Shown here piece after piece: positions 31,409-39,556 of a DNA stretch of 64,000 nt. Within the stretch, counting starts at the first letter, position 1, and every line of letters begins with the position of its first letter. The DNA is from Methylocystis rosea SV97. GTDB lineage: Bacteria; Pseudomonadota; Alphaproteobacteria; Rhizobiales; Beijerinckiaceae. The position numbers and the translations under genes were made by a program. The notes under the pieces are model-generated. The model was not told the origin of the DNA and did no database searches. It saw only the letters and a list, made by a program, of their open reading frames with translations. Location: NCBI RefSeq assembly GCF_000372845.1, contig NZ_KB889963.1:2117923-2181922 (forward strand), read 5' to 3'.

Positions 31409-34153
31409 TCACTCTGGGGCGGCGTCTGGCGGGGGCGACACGCGCTGCAATGTGATTGTCGCGGTTCCCAAATTGTTTCGATATGGAGTTTGTGGCTGGC
31501 GGCTAAATGGAAATCCGACGGCGTCGTTGACGAAAAGGAAAAGCTCTCCCGATTTTGACGCGACGAAGTCGGAAACGAAGGTCTTGCGGGGATAGGCTGA
31601 CATGCAGGCGGCGCCATTCTCTCCCGAATGGAAAACTCTACGCTCCCAGGCGGCGTTGGCGGCCTCTTGCTCGTCCTTTGGCAATTGGGCGTCCCAGGGA
31701 AGGTCCAGTCGATCCTGTGCGCATGTCTTTGGGGCATTTGCGGTATAGCAAAACGCTTGCCGTTCAGACGTCTGATCGTAACGGATGGGAAGCTGCGTGC
31801 ACTTGTCGCCGTTCATTGCGATCGGCCCGCTCTTGTCGAGCGACGCGAGTGGCCACTCAGCGTCGCCTTGCTCGCCGATCCGGGCGACTGGTTGGAACCA
31901 GCCCGCCGAGGGCCATCTCAGGAACCAGGCCAAGAAGAATTTTCGAACGAAGCTGTCGCTCTCGAAGCCCCCAACGTCGGTCATTATCAGCTGATCGAAC
32001 CAGGGCTGGTCGCCCGCGGCCGTATCGATGTTTATGAACAAACGATATGCCACGCCGCGCTCCACCTGGAAGCCGCTCGCCCAGCAGGGGTCGCTTGTCC
32101 TGAAGCCGTTTTCCTCCTCTCGGCCCCGCGACCAGCCTCGCTTCGACAGGGTTTCGTTCGCGCCGACGCTAAGGAGCTGCGGCGTTTTCGCCCTTAGGGG
32201 CGACTGGGCGGGCCATTTTTCCCGATTGTCGGTTCCGTAGCAGACTTTGCCGGCGCCGACTTGATAATCAAATATCCAGCGGCTGACCAAGCCAGCCAAC
32301 GGCGGCAGCACGGCGATCGCCAAAGCGACGCCCCAGATGATTGGCAGCAGATATCGGGAAGCGACGCGATGAATCGCGGCGGCGGCCGGACTGAGACGCA
32401 TCTTCCTCGCGACCATCATGAGAGGGCCCGGTCGCGGCCCAGCCCCTTGCCCGGCTGCGATGGATCTTGATCTCCAGGCGCGCCGAGCATGATCGTTGAT
32501 TTTCACGCCCAGATTTGCGCCTCCCCACAACAGCATCGCTGATAGGGCGATAAGCAGGCCGGCGATCAACGGATGGGAACGCAATGATTGCCAATAGGGC
32601 GCCACATAGCTGGGGGTCACGGCTTGCAGCGAATCAACAATTCCGCGGAAGAAATTCGCCGCGCCGCCGCCGATGGCGTCGACTTCCGAGTTTACGCGCG
32701 ACGAGCCGATCAATGACGCAAGCCATCTTAAACAGCGCTCGATATAATCTCCCAGCCAGGGCAGCAGAACCAACAGCGCCAGCAGAGTGATCGTCGCGAA
32801 GTAATTCACGCGGCGCAGCCAAACGAGGTCGAGCGCCAGATCAATGTCGGTTCGGTTCGGCTTCTGCAGATTTTCGATCGCATCGCATGCGCGCCGCATG
32901 CGATGTGTGTTCAACGCCGCGCTCGATGAAGAGATCGCGTCATCCCCTCCGGCGATTTGTCGGAAACGAGCGTTGAGCGTGTCCTCGAATTCGGATCCGT
33001 CGGGCAGCGATATCTGGATATCGTCGGGCAGGGAAATGGGCGCGTAATTGTCAGAACCGTGGACAATTCGCTCGATCACCGAATGATGCACGAGCGTGGG
33101 ACCGTAGGAATTGCCCTCTTCATCGCTCTGCGCGATCACGCGCGGATGGTAGCGATAGAGAACAGCCATTCCCGCTCTTGAATCATGCACCGGTCCAAAT
33201 GGCGAGGAATGAGCGCGAAATTCTTCGATCTCTCCGTTCCGCAAGACAAGGCCCGCCTTAACGGCCTCATCCAAAATCCAGACAAATGGCACAAGGGCCT
33301 GCGACGAGTCGGGATAGCCGCCGCCAACATCCGAATGGACCCCGGCGAACCAAAATTCCTTGATGCGGTCTGGACATTGGGCGTTGGACTTTTGATCGAT
33401 GCGAATTGGATGAAAAGTCGTTCGCTCATCGTCCAGCGAAAGCGCATGGCGAATGCATTCGACTTTCTCCGAAACTCGGTGGTTGCCGCCAAAGGAAATG
33501 GGCCAGACCCAGTTGATCGCGGCGCGCAGCTCCTCGACCGGAACGCCATATGCTTCGACAGTATCGAACAGGCCGACAAATTTGATTTTGACCTGCTCGC
33601 CGCTCCGCTCGCCGGGCCTTGTCGCCTTAACGCTCGCGTAGCTGCGATGTCCCCAAGCGCGGCGCCAGACAAACAGGAGCACGTCGCGGATCGCGCGGAA
33701 AATGGGAAAGGTTGGCGAAATTTTCCACGGCTTCGACCAATCCCAGCGTGCGTCATGTTTGCGATAGGAGCGCCATGCGGCCATCGAAAGGCGGTGCATT
33801 TCAACGCGCGTGACGTCGTTCGGCAACAGCCCTTCGATCCTGATGAGATCGATCAGCGTGCGGATCGTAAAGGCGCCGCGACTGAAGCCGAACATGTAGA
33901 TTTCATCGTCAAACTCCCAGTTGGCGCACAAGAAACGATAAAGCTTGCGCACGTTCGACGGCACGCCCAATCCCGTCGCGCCGTCGAGCATGGCGATCGG
34001 CTTGAAGCCCTGGGTTCCCACGCCCGGGATGTAGAGGACAATTTGACCATTCGTGGAGGTGTCGAGCGCTTGCCAAAGTCGGCAAATATTGGAAACTTGG
34101 ACGAGCAGCCCATTTCCCGTGCCATCGGCGAGAAGAACGATTTTCTTGGACAT
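31409..34153 (-). CDS. DUF2235 alpha/beta-hydrolase-like membrane protein
   Basis: A 914-residue protein from ATG 34153. Residues 1-330 are a DUF2235 domain: LLADGTGN at the start and the nucleophile elbow GFSRG (Ser91). At least three transmembrane helices follow (about 455-475 with TITLLALLVLLPWLG, then LLIALSAMLLWGGA, and IWGVALAIAVLPPLAG), and a soluble C terminus of about 250 residues with several Trp. DUF2235 enzymes include phospholipase-like effectors and stand-alone hydrolases. No secretion-system genes are nearby, so an enzyme anchored in the inner membrane is the simplest reading; the substrate is unknown. Confidence 0.82.
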   Translation of the reverse strand: MSKKIVLLADGTGNGLLVQVSNICRLWQALDTSTNGQIVLYIPGVGTQGFKPIAMLDGATGLGVPSNVRKLYRFLCANWEFDDEIYMFGFSRGAFTIRTLIDLIRIEGLLPNDVTRVEMHRLSMAAWRSYRKHDARWDWSKPWKISPTFPIFRAIRDVLLFVWRRAWGHRSYASVKATRPGERSGEQVKIKFVGLFDTVEAYGVPVEELRAAINWVWPISFGGNHRVSEKVECIRHALSLDDERTTFHPIRIDQKSNAQCPDRIKEFWFAGVHSDVGGGYPDSSQALVPFVWILDEAVKAGLVLRNGEIEEFRAHSSPFGPVHDSRAGMAVLYRYHPRVIAQSDEEGNSYGPTLVHHSVIERIVHGSDNYAPISLPDDIQISLPDGSEFEDTLNARFRQIAGGDDAISSSSAALNTHRMRRACDAIENLQKPNRTDIDLALDLVWLRRVNYFATITLLALLVLLPWLGDYIERCLRWLASLIGSSRVNSEVDAIGGGAANFFRGIVDSLQAVTPSYVAPYWQSLRSHPLIAGLLIALSAMLLWGGANLGVKINDHARRAWRSRSIAAGQGAGPRPGPLMMVARKMRLSPAAAAIHRVASRYLLPIIWGVALAIAVLPPLAGLVSRWIFDYQVGAGKVCYGTDNREKWPAQSPLRAKTPQLLSVGANETLSKRGWSRGREEENGFRTSDPCWASGFQVERGVAYRLFINIDTAAGDQPWFDQLIMTDVGGFESDSFVRKFFLAWFLRWPSAGWFQPVARIGEQGDAEWPLASLDKSGPIAMNGDKCTQLPIRYDQTSERQAFCYTANAPKTCAQDRLDLPWDAQLPKDEQEAANAAWERRVFHSGENGAACMSAYPRKTFVSDFVASKSGELFLFVNDAVGFPFSRQPQTPYRNNLGTATITLQRVSPPPDAAPE

Positions 34154-34320
34154 AACGAGCGCCTCAAAATAAAGAAAAATCAATCGCCGTAACCGCAAAT
34201 GCTACGAGCGTTTTGCCCGTTCGGCAAGTTGTGATCGACTGACTTTTTTGCGAGAGGAAAGTTGGCGGTTTATGCGATTTCGCCTATGCCAGGGTTTAAG
34301 ACACACGTGAAGGATCGTTG

Positions 34321-35820
34321 ATGTTTCCCAAGCCCGTCCCGAATCTGCGCCCGAATACATTCGAATATGAAGAGGCGCCGCTCATCAAATCGACAGGCTT
34401 TCGCGAATATGACGCGCGCTGGCTGTTTGGCGCCGACCTCAATTTGATGGGCGTGCAGGCGCTCGGCATGGGCCTTGGCGCGCTGCTGCGCGAATTGGGC
34501 GTCGCGCCTGAAATCGTCGTCGGCCATGATTATCGCAGCTATTCTTCATCGATAAAATTGGCGCTTGTGAGCGGCCTGATGGCCGCCGGTGTGCGCGTGC
34601 GCGACATCGGGCTCGCGCTGTCGCCGATGGCCTATTTCGCGCAATTCGATCTCGATGTCGCCGCGGTGGCGATGGTGACGGCCTCGCATAACGACAACGG
34701 CTGGACGGGCGTGAAGATGGGCGCGCGGCGGCCTGTGACCTTCGGGCCGGAGGAGATGGGACGCCTGAAGGAGATCGTTCTCGCCGGCGAATTTCACGAG
34801 GCGGAAGGCGGCTCCTATCGCTACATCGAAAATTTCGGCGCGCGCTACATTGACGATCTTACTCGCCGGCCGCCCTTCACCCGCAAGATGAAGGTCGTCG
34901 CCGCCTGCGGCAATGGCACCGCCGGCGCCTTCGCGCCGCGAATGCTGGAGCGCCTTGGCTGCGACGTGATCCCGCTTGACGTCTCGCCGGACTACACGTT
35001 CCCGCGCTACAACCCCAATCCCGAAGATATGGACATGCTGCACGCCATCGCCGACAAGGTGCGCGAGACCGGCGCTTGCGTCGGCCTCGGCTTTGACGGC
35101 GACGGGGATCGCTGCGGCGTTGTCGACAATAATGGCGAGGAGATCTTCGCCGACAAGATCGGCGTTATGCTCGCGCGCGATCTCTCCAAGGTCCATCCGA
35201 ATGCGTCATTCGTGGTCGACGTGAAGTCGACCGGGCTTTTCGCGACGGATCCGGAACTCGTCGCGCGCGGCGTTGTCACGGAATATTGGAAGACCGGACA
35301 TTCCTACATCAAGCGCCGCGTCAGCGAGCGCAAGGCGCTCGCCGGATTTGAAAAGTCGGGGCACTTCTTTTTCAACGAGCCGATCGGACGCGGCTATGAC
35401 GACGGCCTGCTCACCGCCGTGCATGTCCTCGAAATGCTCGATCGCAATCCAACGAAGTCGATGGCCGAGCTCTACGCCGAGCTGCCGAAGACCTGGGGCT
35501 CGCCGACGATGTCGCCGCATTGCGACGACGAAAAGAAATACGGCGTCATCGACAAAGTGACGGCGCGCATCGAGGCGATGCGGGCGCAGGGCGAGCAGAT
35601 CATCGGCCAGCCGATTCGCGACGTCGTCACCATCAACGGCGTGCGCGTCACGGTCGCCGACGGCACCTGGGGCCTCGTGCGCGCATCGTCCAACAAGCCG
35701 GAGCTCGTCGTCGTGGTCGAAAGCCCCGTCTCACAGTCGCGCATGAAGGAGATGTTTACGGCGATCGACGGCGTGCTGCGCGAAAATCCAGAGGTCGGCG
35801 CCTACAACCAGACGATTTAG
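34321..35820 (+). CDS. Phosphomannomutase/phosphoglucomutase
   Basis: A 499-residue alpha-D-phosphohexomutase interconverting the 6- and 1-phosphates of mannose or glucose for polysaccharide and LPS precursors. The active-site serine lies in TASHNDNGWTGVK, the metal loop is GFDGDGDRCG, and the sugar-binding loop is KSGHFFFNEPIG. The length (499) is close to Pseudomonas AlgC (463), with a C-terminal VRASSNKPELVVVVES phosphate-binding loop. ATG 34321 is preferred to the TTG one codon before it. It may supply the glycan cluster further right. Confidence 0.92.
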   Translation: MFPKPVPNLRPNTFEYEEAPLIKSTGFREYDARWLFGADLNLMGVQALGMGLGALLRELGVAPEIVVGHDYRSYSSSIKLALVSGLMAAGVRVRDIGLALSPMAYFAQFDLDVAAVAMVTASHNDNGWTGVKMGARRPVTFGPEEMGRLKEIVLAGEFHEAEGGSYRYIENFGARYIDDLTRRPPFTRKMKVVAACGNGTAGAFAPRMLERLGCDVIPLDVSPDYTFPRYNPNPEDMDMLHAIADKVRETGACVGLGFDGDGDRCGVVDNNGEEIFADKIGVMLARDLSKVHPNASFVVDVKSTGLFATDPELVARGVVTEYWKTGHSYIKRRVSERKALAGFEKSGHFFFNEPIGRGYDDGLLTAVHVLEMLDRNPTKSMAELYAELPKTWGSPTMSPHCDDEKKYGVIDKVTARIEAMRAQGEQIIGQPIRDVVTINGVRVTVADGTWGLVRASSNKPELVVVVESPVSQSRMKEMFTAIDGVLRENPEVGAYNQTI

Positions 35821-35879
35821 AGCCGCGCGGAAGGGTTCGGGTTCTCGACAAATCCGACGCGGCGCCGAAAATAGAACCG

Positions 35880-36647
35880 ATGCAGCGCGCGCTCCTCGCC
35901 GACGTCCAGAGCTTTTTGCGATTTTATACGCGCCTTCCAATCGGCGAGGGCGCGCATGCGCCGCTTGATTTTGCGCGCATGGCGCTGGCGCTGCCGATCG
36001 CCGGCGCCGTGATCGGCGCCACAGGCGCGGCGGGTCTGTTCCTGGCGCGCATCTGCCATCTTCCTGCGCTCGTCTGCGCGCTCGTCGCGGTCGCGGTCCT
36101 CACACTCGCCACAGGCGCGCTGCACGAGGACGGACTCGCGGATGTCGCGGATGGGTTCGGCGGCGGCGCGACGCGCGAGTCGAAGCTCGCCATTATGCGC
36201 GACAGCCGCGTGGGGACCTATGGCGTCCTGGCGTTGTGTTTCTCGATCCTGCTGCGCGTCGCGGCGCTCGCGTCGATTCTGGAGCGAAGCGGGACGCTCG
36301 CGGCCGGCGCCCTCATCTTCGCGGGCGCCCTGTCGCGCGTCGCCGGATTGGCGCCGATGATGCGTCTTCCGACAGCGCGCGCCGATGGGCTGGGCGCGAC
36401 CGTCTCGGCGCCCTCGCGCGAGATTTGGACTCGCGCCTGGCTCGCGGCCGCCGGCTTTGGTCTCGCGCCTTGGCTCGCCGGCGCCGGCTTAATCCAGATC
36501 GCAGTCGCGATCTTCGCCGCCTTCGTCGTCGCTGCGCTTATTACCAACCTCTCAAAAAAGCAGATTGGCGGCTACACGGGCGATGTGCTTGGCGCCGCGC
36601 AGCAACTCGCAGAGATCGCTATTCTGGCGACGCTATCGGCGGTTTGA
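35880..36647 (+). CDS. cobS: Adenosylcobinamide-GDP ribazoletransferase
   Basis: A 255-residue membrane enzyme that joins alpha-ribazole to adenosylcobinamide-GDP, the last step of cobalamin synthesis. It has about six hydrophobic helices. The family motifs are FYTRLPIG near the N terminus, GALHEDGLADVADGFGGG with catalytic acidic residues, MRDSRVGTYG, and LSKKQIGGYTGDVLGA near the C terminus. The ATG at 35880 follows the phosphohexomutase gene by 59 bp. cobT, supplying its alpha-ribazole phosphate, is at 54956. No B12 riboswitch was seen upstream. Confidence 0.95.
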   Translation: MQRALLADVQSFLRFYTRLPIGEGAHAPLDFARMALALPIAGAVIGATGAAGLFLARICHLPALVCALVAVAVLTLATGALHEDGLADVADGFGGGATRESKLAIMRDSRVGTYGVLALCFSILLRVAALASILERSGTLAAGALIFAGALSRVAGLAPMMRLPTARADGLGATVSAPSREIWTRAWLAAAGFGLAPWLAGAGLIQIAVAIFAAFVVAALITNLSKKQIGGYTGDVLGAAQQLAEIAILATLSAV

Positions 36648-36649
36648 TC

Positions 36650-37690
36650 TCAGGCGATCTCGGCAGGTTCGGCGTTGGCGGGTTTTTCTGCTTCCGCTTC
36701 GGCGAGGCGCGCAATGGCCGTGCAAACTTCATTCACGGCCCCAAGCAGCGTTTCGACTCCGGCGCCAGGTTTGACGGCTTCGAGCGCCAGCCGCCGACGG
36801 AACGACCGTGCGCCCGGCATGCCGGCGAAGAGGCCGAGCAGATGACGCGTCATCGCTGAGAGCCGCTCACCTTTCGCGAGTTCGCGCTCGACGTAGGGGA
36901 GGAACGCGTCCACGGCGTCAAAGAGGTTGGCGACCGGCGCGGGCTCGCCGAACAATTGTGGGTCGACCTCAAGCAGCAACGCGGGATCATGATAGGCGGC
37001 GCGGCCGATCATCACTCCATCGACGAACTGCAGCTGCTCCTGCATTTCGGCGATCCGCGTCAGCCCGCCATTGATGGCGATCGGAACGTCCGGCAGCGCG
37101 CGCTTGAGACGGTGCACCAGCGGATAGTCCAGCGGCGGGACATCCCGGTTTTCCTTGGGCGAGAGCCCCTTGAGCCAGGCCTTTCGCGCATGCACGAACA
37201 GCGCGTCGGCGCCGCTTTCGACGCAGGCTTCCGCAAGCGCAAACAGCGCCTGTTCCGGCTCCTGATCGTCGACGCCGATGCGGCATTTCACGGTGACGGG
37301 AATGGCGACGGCGTCCTTCATCGCTTTGATACAGTCGCCGACGCGCGCAGGCTCGCGCATGAGACAGGCGCCGAACGCGCCGTTCTGCACGCGATCCGAC
37401 GGGCAGCCGACGTTGAGATTGACTTCCGCATAGCCGAATTTTTCGACGAGAACCGCCGACGTCGCCAGCGCAGCGGGTTCTGCGCCGCCGAGCTGCATGG
37501 CGACCGGCTGCTCAAACGGGTCGAACGCCATCAGCCGCGCGCGGTCGCCGTGGATCACGGCGCCCGTCGTGAGCATTTCCGTATAAAGGCGCGCGCGGCG
37601 CGATAACAGGCGATGGAAGTATCGGCAGTGCCGATCCGTCCAATCCATCATCGGCGCTACGGCGAATCTAATATGCTGATGTGTCAGCAT
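36650..37690 (-). CDS. dusA: tRNA-dihydrouridine synthase A
   Basis: A 346-residue flavoenzyme that reduces uridine in the D-loop of tRNAs (U20/U20a). Family motifs: APMMDWTDRHCRYF near the N terminus, NLNVGCPSDRVQNGAFGACLM with the catalytic Cys, VKCRIGVDD, and FVHARKAWLKGLSPKENRDV. The start at ATG 37690 gives the usual N terminus (MLTHQHIRFAVAPMMDW); further upstream codons to 37756 are open but not conserved-looking. It is convergent with cobS, 2 bp from its stop. Confidence 0.94.
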   Translation of the reverse strand: MLTHQHIRFAVAPMMDWTDRHCRYFHRLLSRRARLYTEMLTTGAVIHGDRARLMAFDPFEQPVAMQLGGAEPAALATSAVLVEKFGYAEVNLNVGCPSDRVQNGAFGACLMREPARVGDCIKAMKDAVAIPVTVKCRIGVDDQEPEQALFALAEACVESGADALFVHARKAWLKGLSPKENRDVPPLDYPLVHRLKRALPDVPIAINGGLTRIAEMQEQLQFVDGVMIGRAAYHDPALLLEVDPQLFGEPAPVANLFDAVDAFLPYVERELAKGERLSAMTRHLLGLFAGMPGARSFRRRLALEAVKPGAGVETLLGAVNEVCTAIARLAEAEAEKPANAEPAEIA

Positions 37691-37845
37691 TGTAGATTTA
37701 GTCTCAACGGCATAGGTCGCGTCATGCACGCTCCATTCAACGTCTCGATACGACACTTTCCTTTCGTTTTTGACTCAATGCGACGGAGCGCGACGCGCCG
37801 GAAGTCTCTCGACCGGCACAACGGGGAATCGACGTCTCGACGGTA

Positions 37846-37881
37846 TTGACGCCTTCTATATTTCCATCATATTAGAAATAT
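37846..37881 (+). promoter_or_regulatory. Promoter and ArsR operator of the arsenic operon
   Basis: ATATTTC (37858-37864) and GAAATAT (37875-37881) form a perfect 7-bp dyad with a 10-bp spacer that reaches the arsR ATG at 37880. TTGACG (37846-37851) and CATATT (37868-37873) are 16 bp apart. This arrangement predicts that ArsR represses its own transcription until arsenite is bound, and that the mRNA starts at or near the ATG. Confidence 0.65.
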
Positions 37882-38248
37882 GGAAAAGCAGGAAGCCCTA
37901 GCCGCACTTGTCGCGCTCGGCCACGAGACGCGGCTCGATATTTTCCGGCTGCTCATGCAAGCTGGACCTAAGGGGCTTGCCGCGGGGCAAATCGGCGAGC
38001 GGCTCGCGCTACCGGCGGCGACGCTGTCTTTCCACCTGAGCCAGCTCAAGCACGCCGACCTCATCACTTTTCGGCGCGAAAGCCGGTCGCTGATCTACTC
38101 GGCGGCTTATCCGGTCATGAACGCGCTGCTCGCCTACATGACCGAGAATTGCTGCCAAGGCGCTGCTGCCTCATGCGAGCCCGCCACTCCTTCGACTTGC
38201 CAACCAGAGGAACGTCATGAAACGCCTGCACGTGCACGTGTCCGTTGA
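37880..38248 (+). CDS. arsR: ArsR-family arsenic-responsive repressor
   Basis: A 122-residue winged-helix repressor. The fold is clear: ALGHETRLDIFRLLMQAGPKG, LALPAATLSFHLSQLKHADLI (recognition helix) and the wing FRRESRSLIYSA. Cysteines for arsenite binding lie near the C terminus (ENCCQG and ASCEP), as in the Acidithiobacillus-type ArsR rather than the E. coli type in which the pair sits in the DNA-binding helix. No ribosome site is visible before the ATG, in line with a leaderless transcript. It overlaps arsI by 32 bp. Confidence 0.93.
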   Translation: MEKQEALAALVALGHETRLDIFRLLMQAGPKGLAAGQIGERLALPAATLSFHLSQLKHADLITFRRESRSLIYSAAYPVMNALLAYMTENCCQGAAASCEPATPSTCQPEERHETPARARVR

Positions 38249-38711
38249 TGACCTTGCGGGGTCCATCCGGTTTTACAGCGCGCTTTTCGGGTCGGCGCCG
38301 GCCGTCGCTAAACCCGATTACGCGAAATGGATGCTGGATGATCCGCGCGTGAACTTCGCCATATCGGCGCGCGGCGGAGAGGCGGGGGTCGATCATCTCG
38401 GGATTGAGGTCGAGACGCCCGAAGAGCTGAAAGAAGTCTATCAGCGCCTGCAACAGGCCGAACGGCCCGTGCTGGAGGAAGGCGCCACGATCTGCTGCTA
38501 CGCAAAGTCCGAAAAAGCGTGGACCTCCGATCCGCAAGGGCTTTTGTGGGAGTCCTTCCTGACGACCGGCGAGAGCACGATTTACGGCGACGATGCAGCG
38601 CTTGCAGGATTCCGCACGAGCGTCGTGAAGGAGGAGTCCTCCGCCTGCTGCGGCGCGAAGCCAGCGCCTGTGATTGAAGCCGCCTGTTGTTCTGGAGCTC
38701 AGAATGACTGA
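38217..38711 (+). CDS. arsI: ArsI/CadI-family protein, putative C-As lyase
   Basis: A 164-residue vicinal-oxygen-chelate protein. ArsI breaks the carbon-arsenic bond of methylarsenite with Fe(II) and oxygen. The expected metal ligands His5, His60 and Glu112 are in place, and the arsenic-binding cysteine pair is Cys93-Cys94 (TICCYAKSEKAW). The C terminus has further CC pairs (SACCGAK, AACCSG). CadI-type relatives bind cadmium, so the substrate could differ. It overlaps arsR and lies 46 bp before arsC in one operon. Confidence 0.85.
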   Translation: MKRLHVHVSVDDLAGSIRFYSALFGSAPAVAKPDYAKWMLDDPRVNFAISARGGEAGVDHLGIEVETPEELKEVYQRLQQAERPVLEEGATICCYAKSEKAWTSDPQGLLWESFLTTGESTIYGDDAALAGFRTSVVKEESSACCGAKPAPVIEAACCSGAQND

Positions 38712-38757
38712 GACCGTTTCAGGCGCAAGCCACGGCCACAAAACGGACGCCTGAGCG

Positions 38758-39180
38758 ATGACCATCACCATCTATCACAACCCCGCCTGCGGCACGTCGC
38801 GCAACACGCTCGCGATGATCCGCCAAAGCGGCGAAGAGCCGGTCGTCATCGAATATCTGAAAGACCCGCCAACGCGCGAGCGACTGGTCGAGCTGCTCAA
38901 CGCCATGGGCATTTCAGCGCGCGATCTGCTTCGCCAGAAAGGCACGCCCTATGACGCGCTCGGCCTTGGCGATTCAAAGTGGTCGGAAGAGGAATTGATC
39001 GGCTTCATGCTCGAACATCCGATCCTCATCAATCGTCCGATCGTCGTAACGCCGAAGGGCGCACGGCTGTGCCGTCCCTCGGAAGCCGTGCTCGACATCC
39101 TCCCCAATCCTGCCATTGGCGAATTCACCAAGGAAGATGGCGAAGTCGTCGTCGGCAGGGCTGCTCAACCTCAATCCTGA
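38758..39180 (+). CDS. arsC: Glutaredoxin-dependent arsenate reductase
   Basis: A 140-residue reductase of the E. coli R773 type that turns arsenate into arsenite with glutathione and glutaredoxin. The catalytic cysteine is Cys11 in HNPACGTSRN. The arginine-bearing segments KDPPTRERL, NRPIVVTPKGARLCRPSEAVLDIL are typical. The length equals the R773 enzyme (141). The gene is read with arsI and arsD; arsD starts 10 bp after its stop. Confidence 0.96.
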   Translation: MTITIYHNPACGTSRNTLAMIRQSGEEPVVIEYLKDPPTRERLVELLNAMGISARDLLRQKGTPYDALGLGDSKWSEEELIGFMLEHPILINRPIVVTPKGARLCRPSEAVLDILPNPAIGEFTKEDGEVVVGRAAQPQS

Positions 39181-39190
39181 AAGGACGAAT

Positions 39191-39547
39191 ATGACGACCA
39201 TTCAAGTTTTTGATCCCGCCCTGTGTTGCAGCACGGGCGTCTGCGGCGTCGAGACCGATCAGGCGCTTGTGACCTTCTCTGCCGACGTTGACTGGGCGAA
39301 GCAGAACGGCGCGCACATCGAGCGTTTCAATCTCGCCCAGGAGCCCATGGTCTTTGCTGAAAATGCGACCGTTAAAGGCTTTCTCGAACGCTCGGGGCAG
39401 GAAGCTTTGCCGCTGATCCTCATTGATGGCGAGATCGCGCTCGCCGGACGCTATCCGAACCGTGAGGAACTTGCGCGCTGGGCGGGCGTCAAAGAGGTGG
39501 AGGAAGCGAAGTCAGGCGCGTGCTGTAGCGGTTCGTCCTGCTGCTGA
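39191..39547 (+). CDS. arsD: Arsenic metallochaperone ArsD
   Basis: A 118-residue protein that carries arsenite to ArsA. The Cys12-Cys13-Cys18 triad (PALCCSTGVCG) that binds As(III) is exactly conserved, and the C terminus ends in further cysteine pairs (GACCSGSSCC). LPLILIDGEIALAGRYPNREEL is the typical thioredoxin-like strand-helix. The ATG at 39191 follows AAAGGA. An in-frame ATG upstream is inside arsC and unlikely. Confidence 0.95.
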   Translation: MTTIQVFDPALCCSTGVCGVETDQALVTFSADVDWAKQNGAHIERFNLAQEPMVFAENATVKGFLERSGQEALPLILIDGEIALAGRYPNREELARWAGVKEVEEAKSGACCSGSSCC

Positions 39548-39556
39548 AAGGTCGAT

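Noticed and set aside
31409-34153. DUF2235 protein as a type VI secretion effector
   Set aside because: No VgrG, Hcp, PAAR or immunity gene is visible in the window, so only the domain name is claimed.
35821-35879. Cobalamin riboswitch before cobS
   Set aside because: The gap is only 59 bp and no B12-box-like sequence was seen; the same holds for the 115 bp before cobT.
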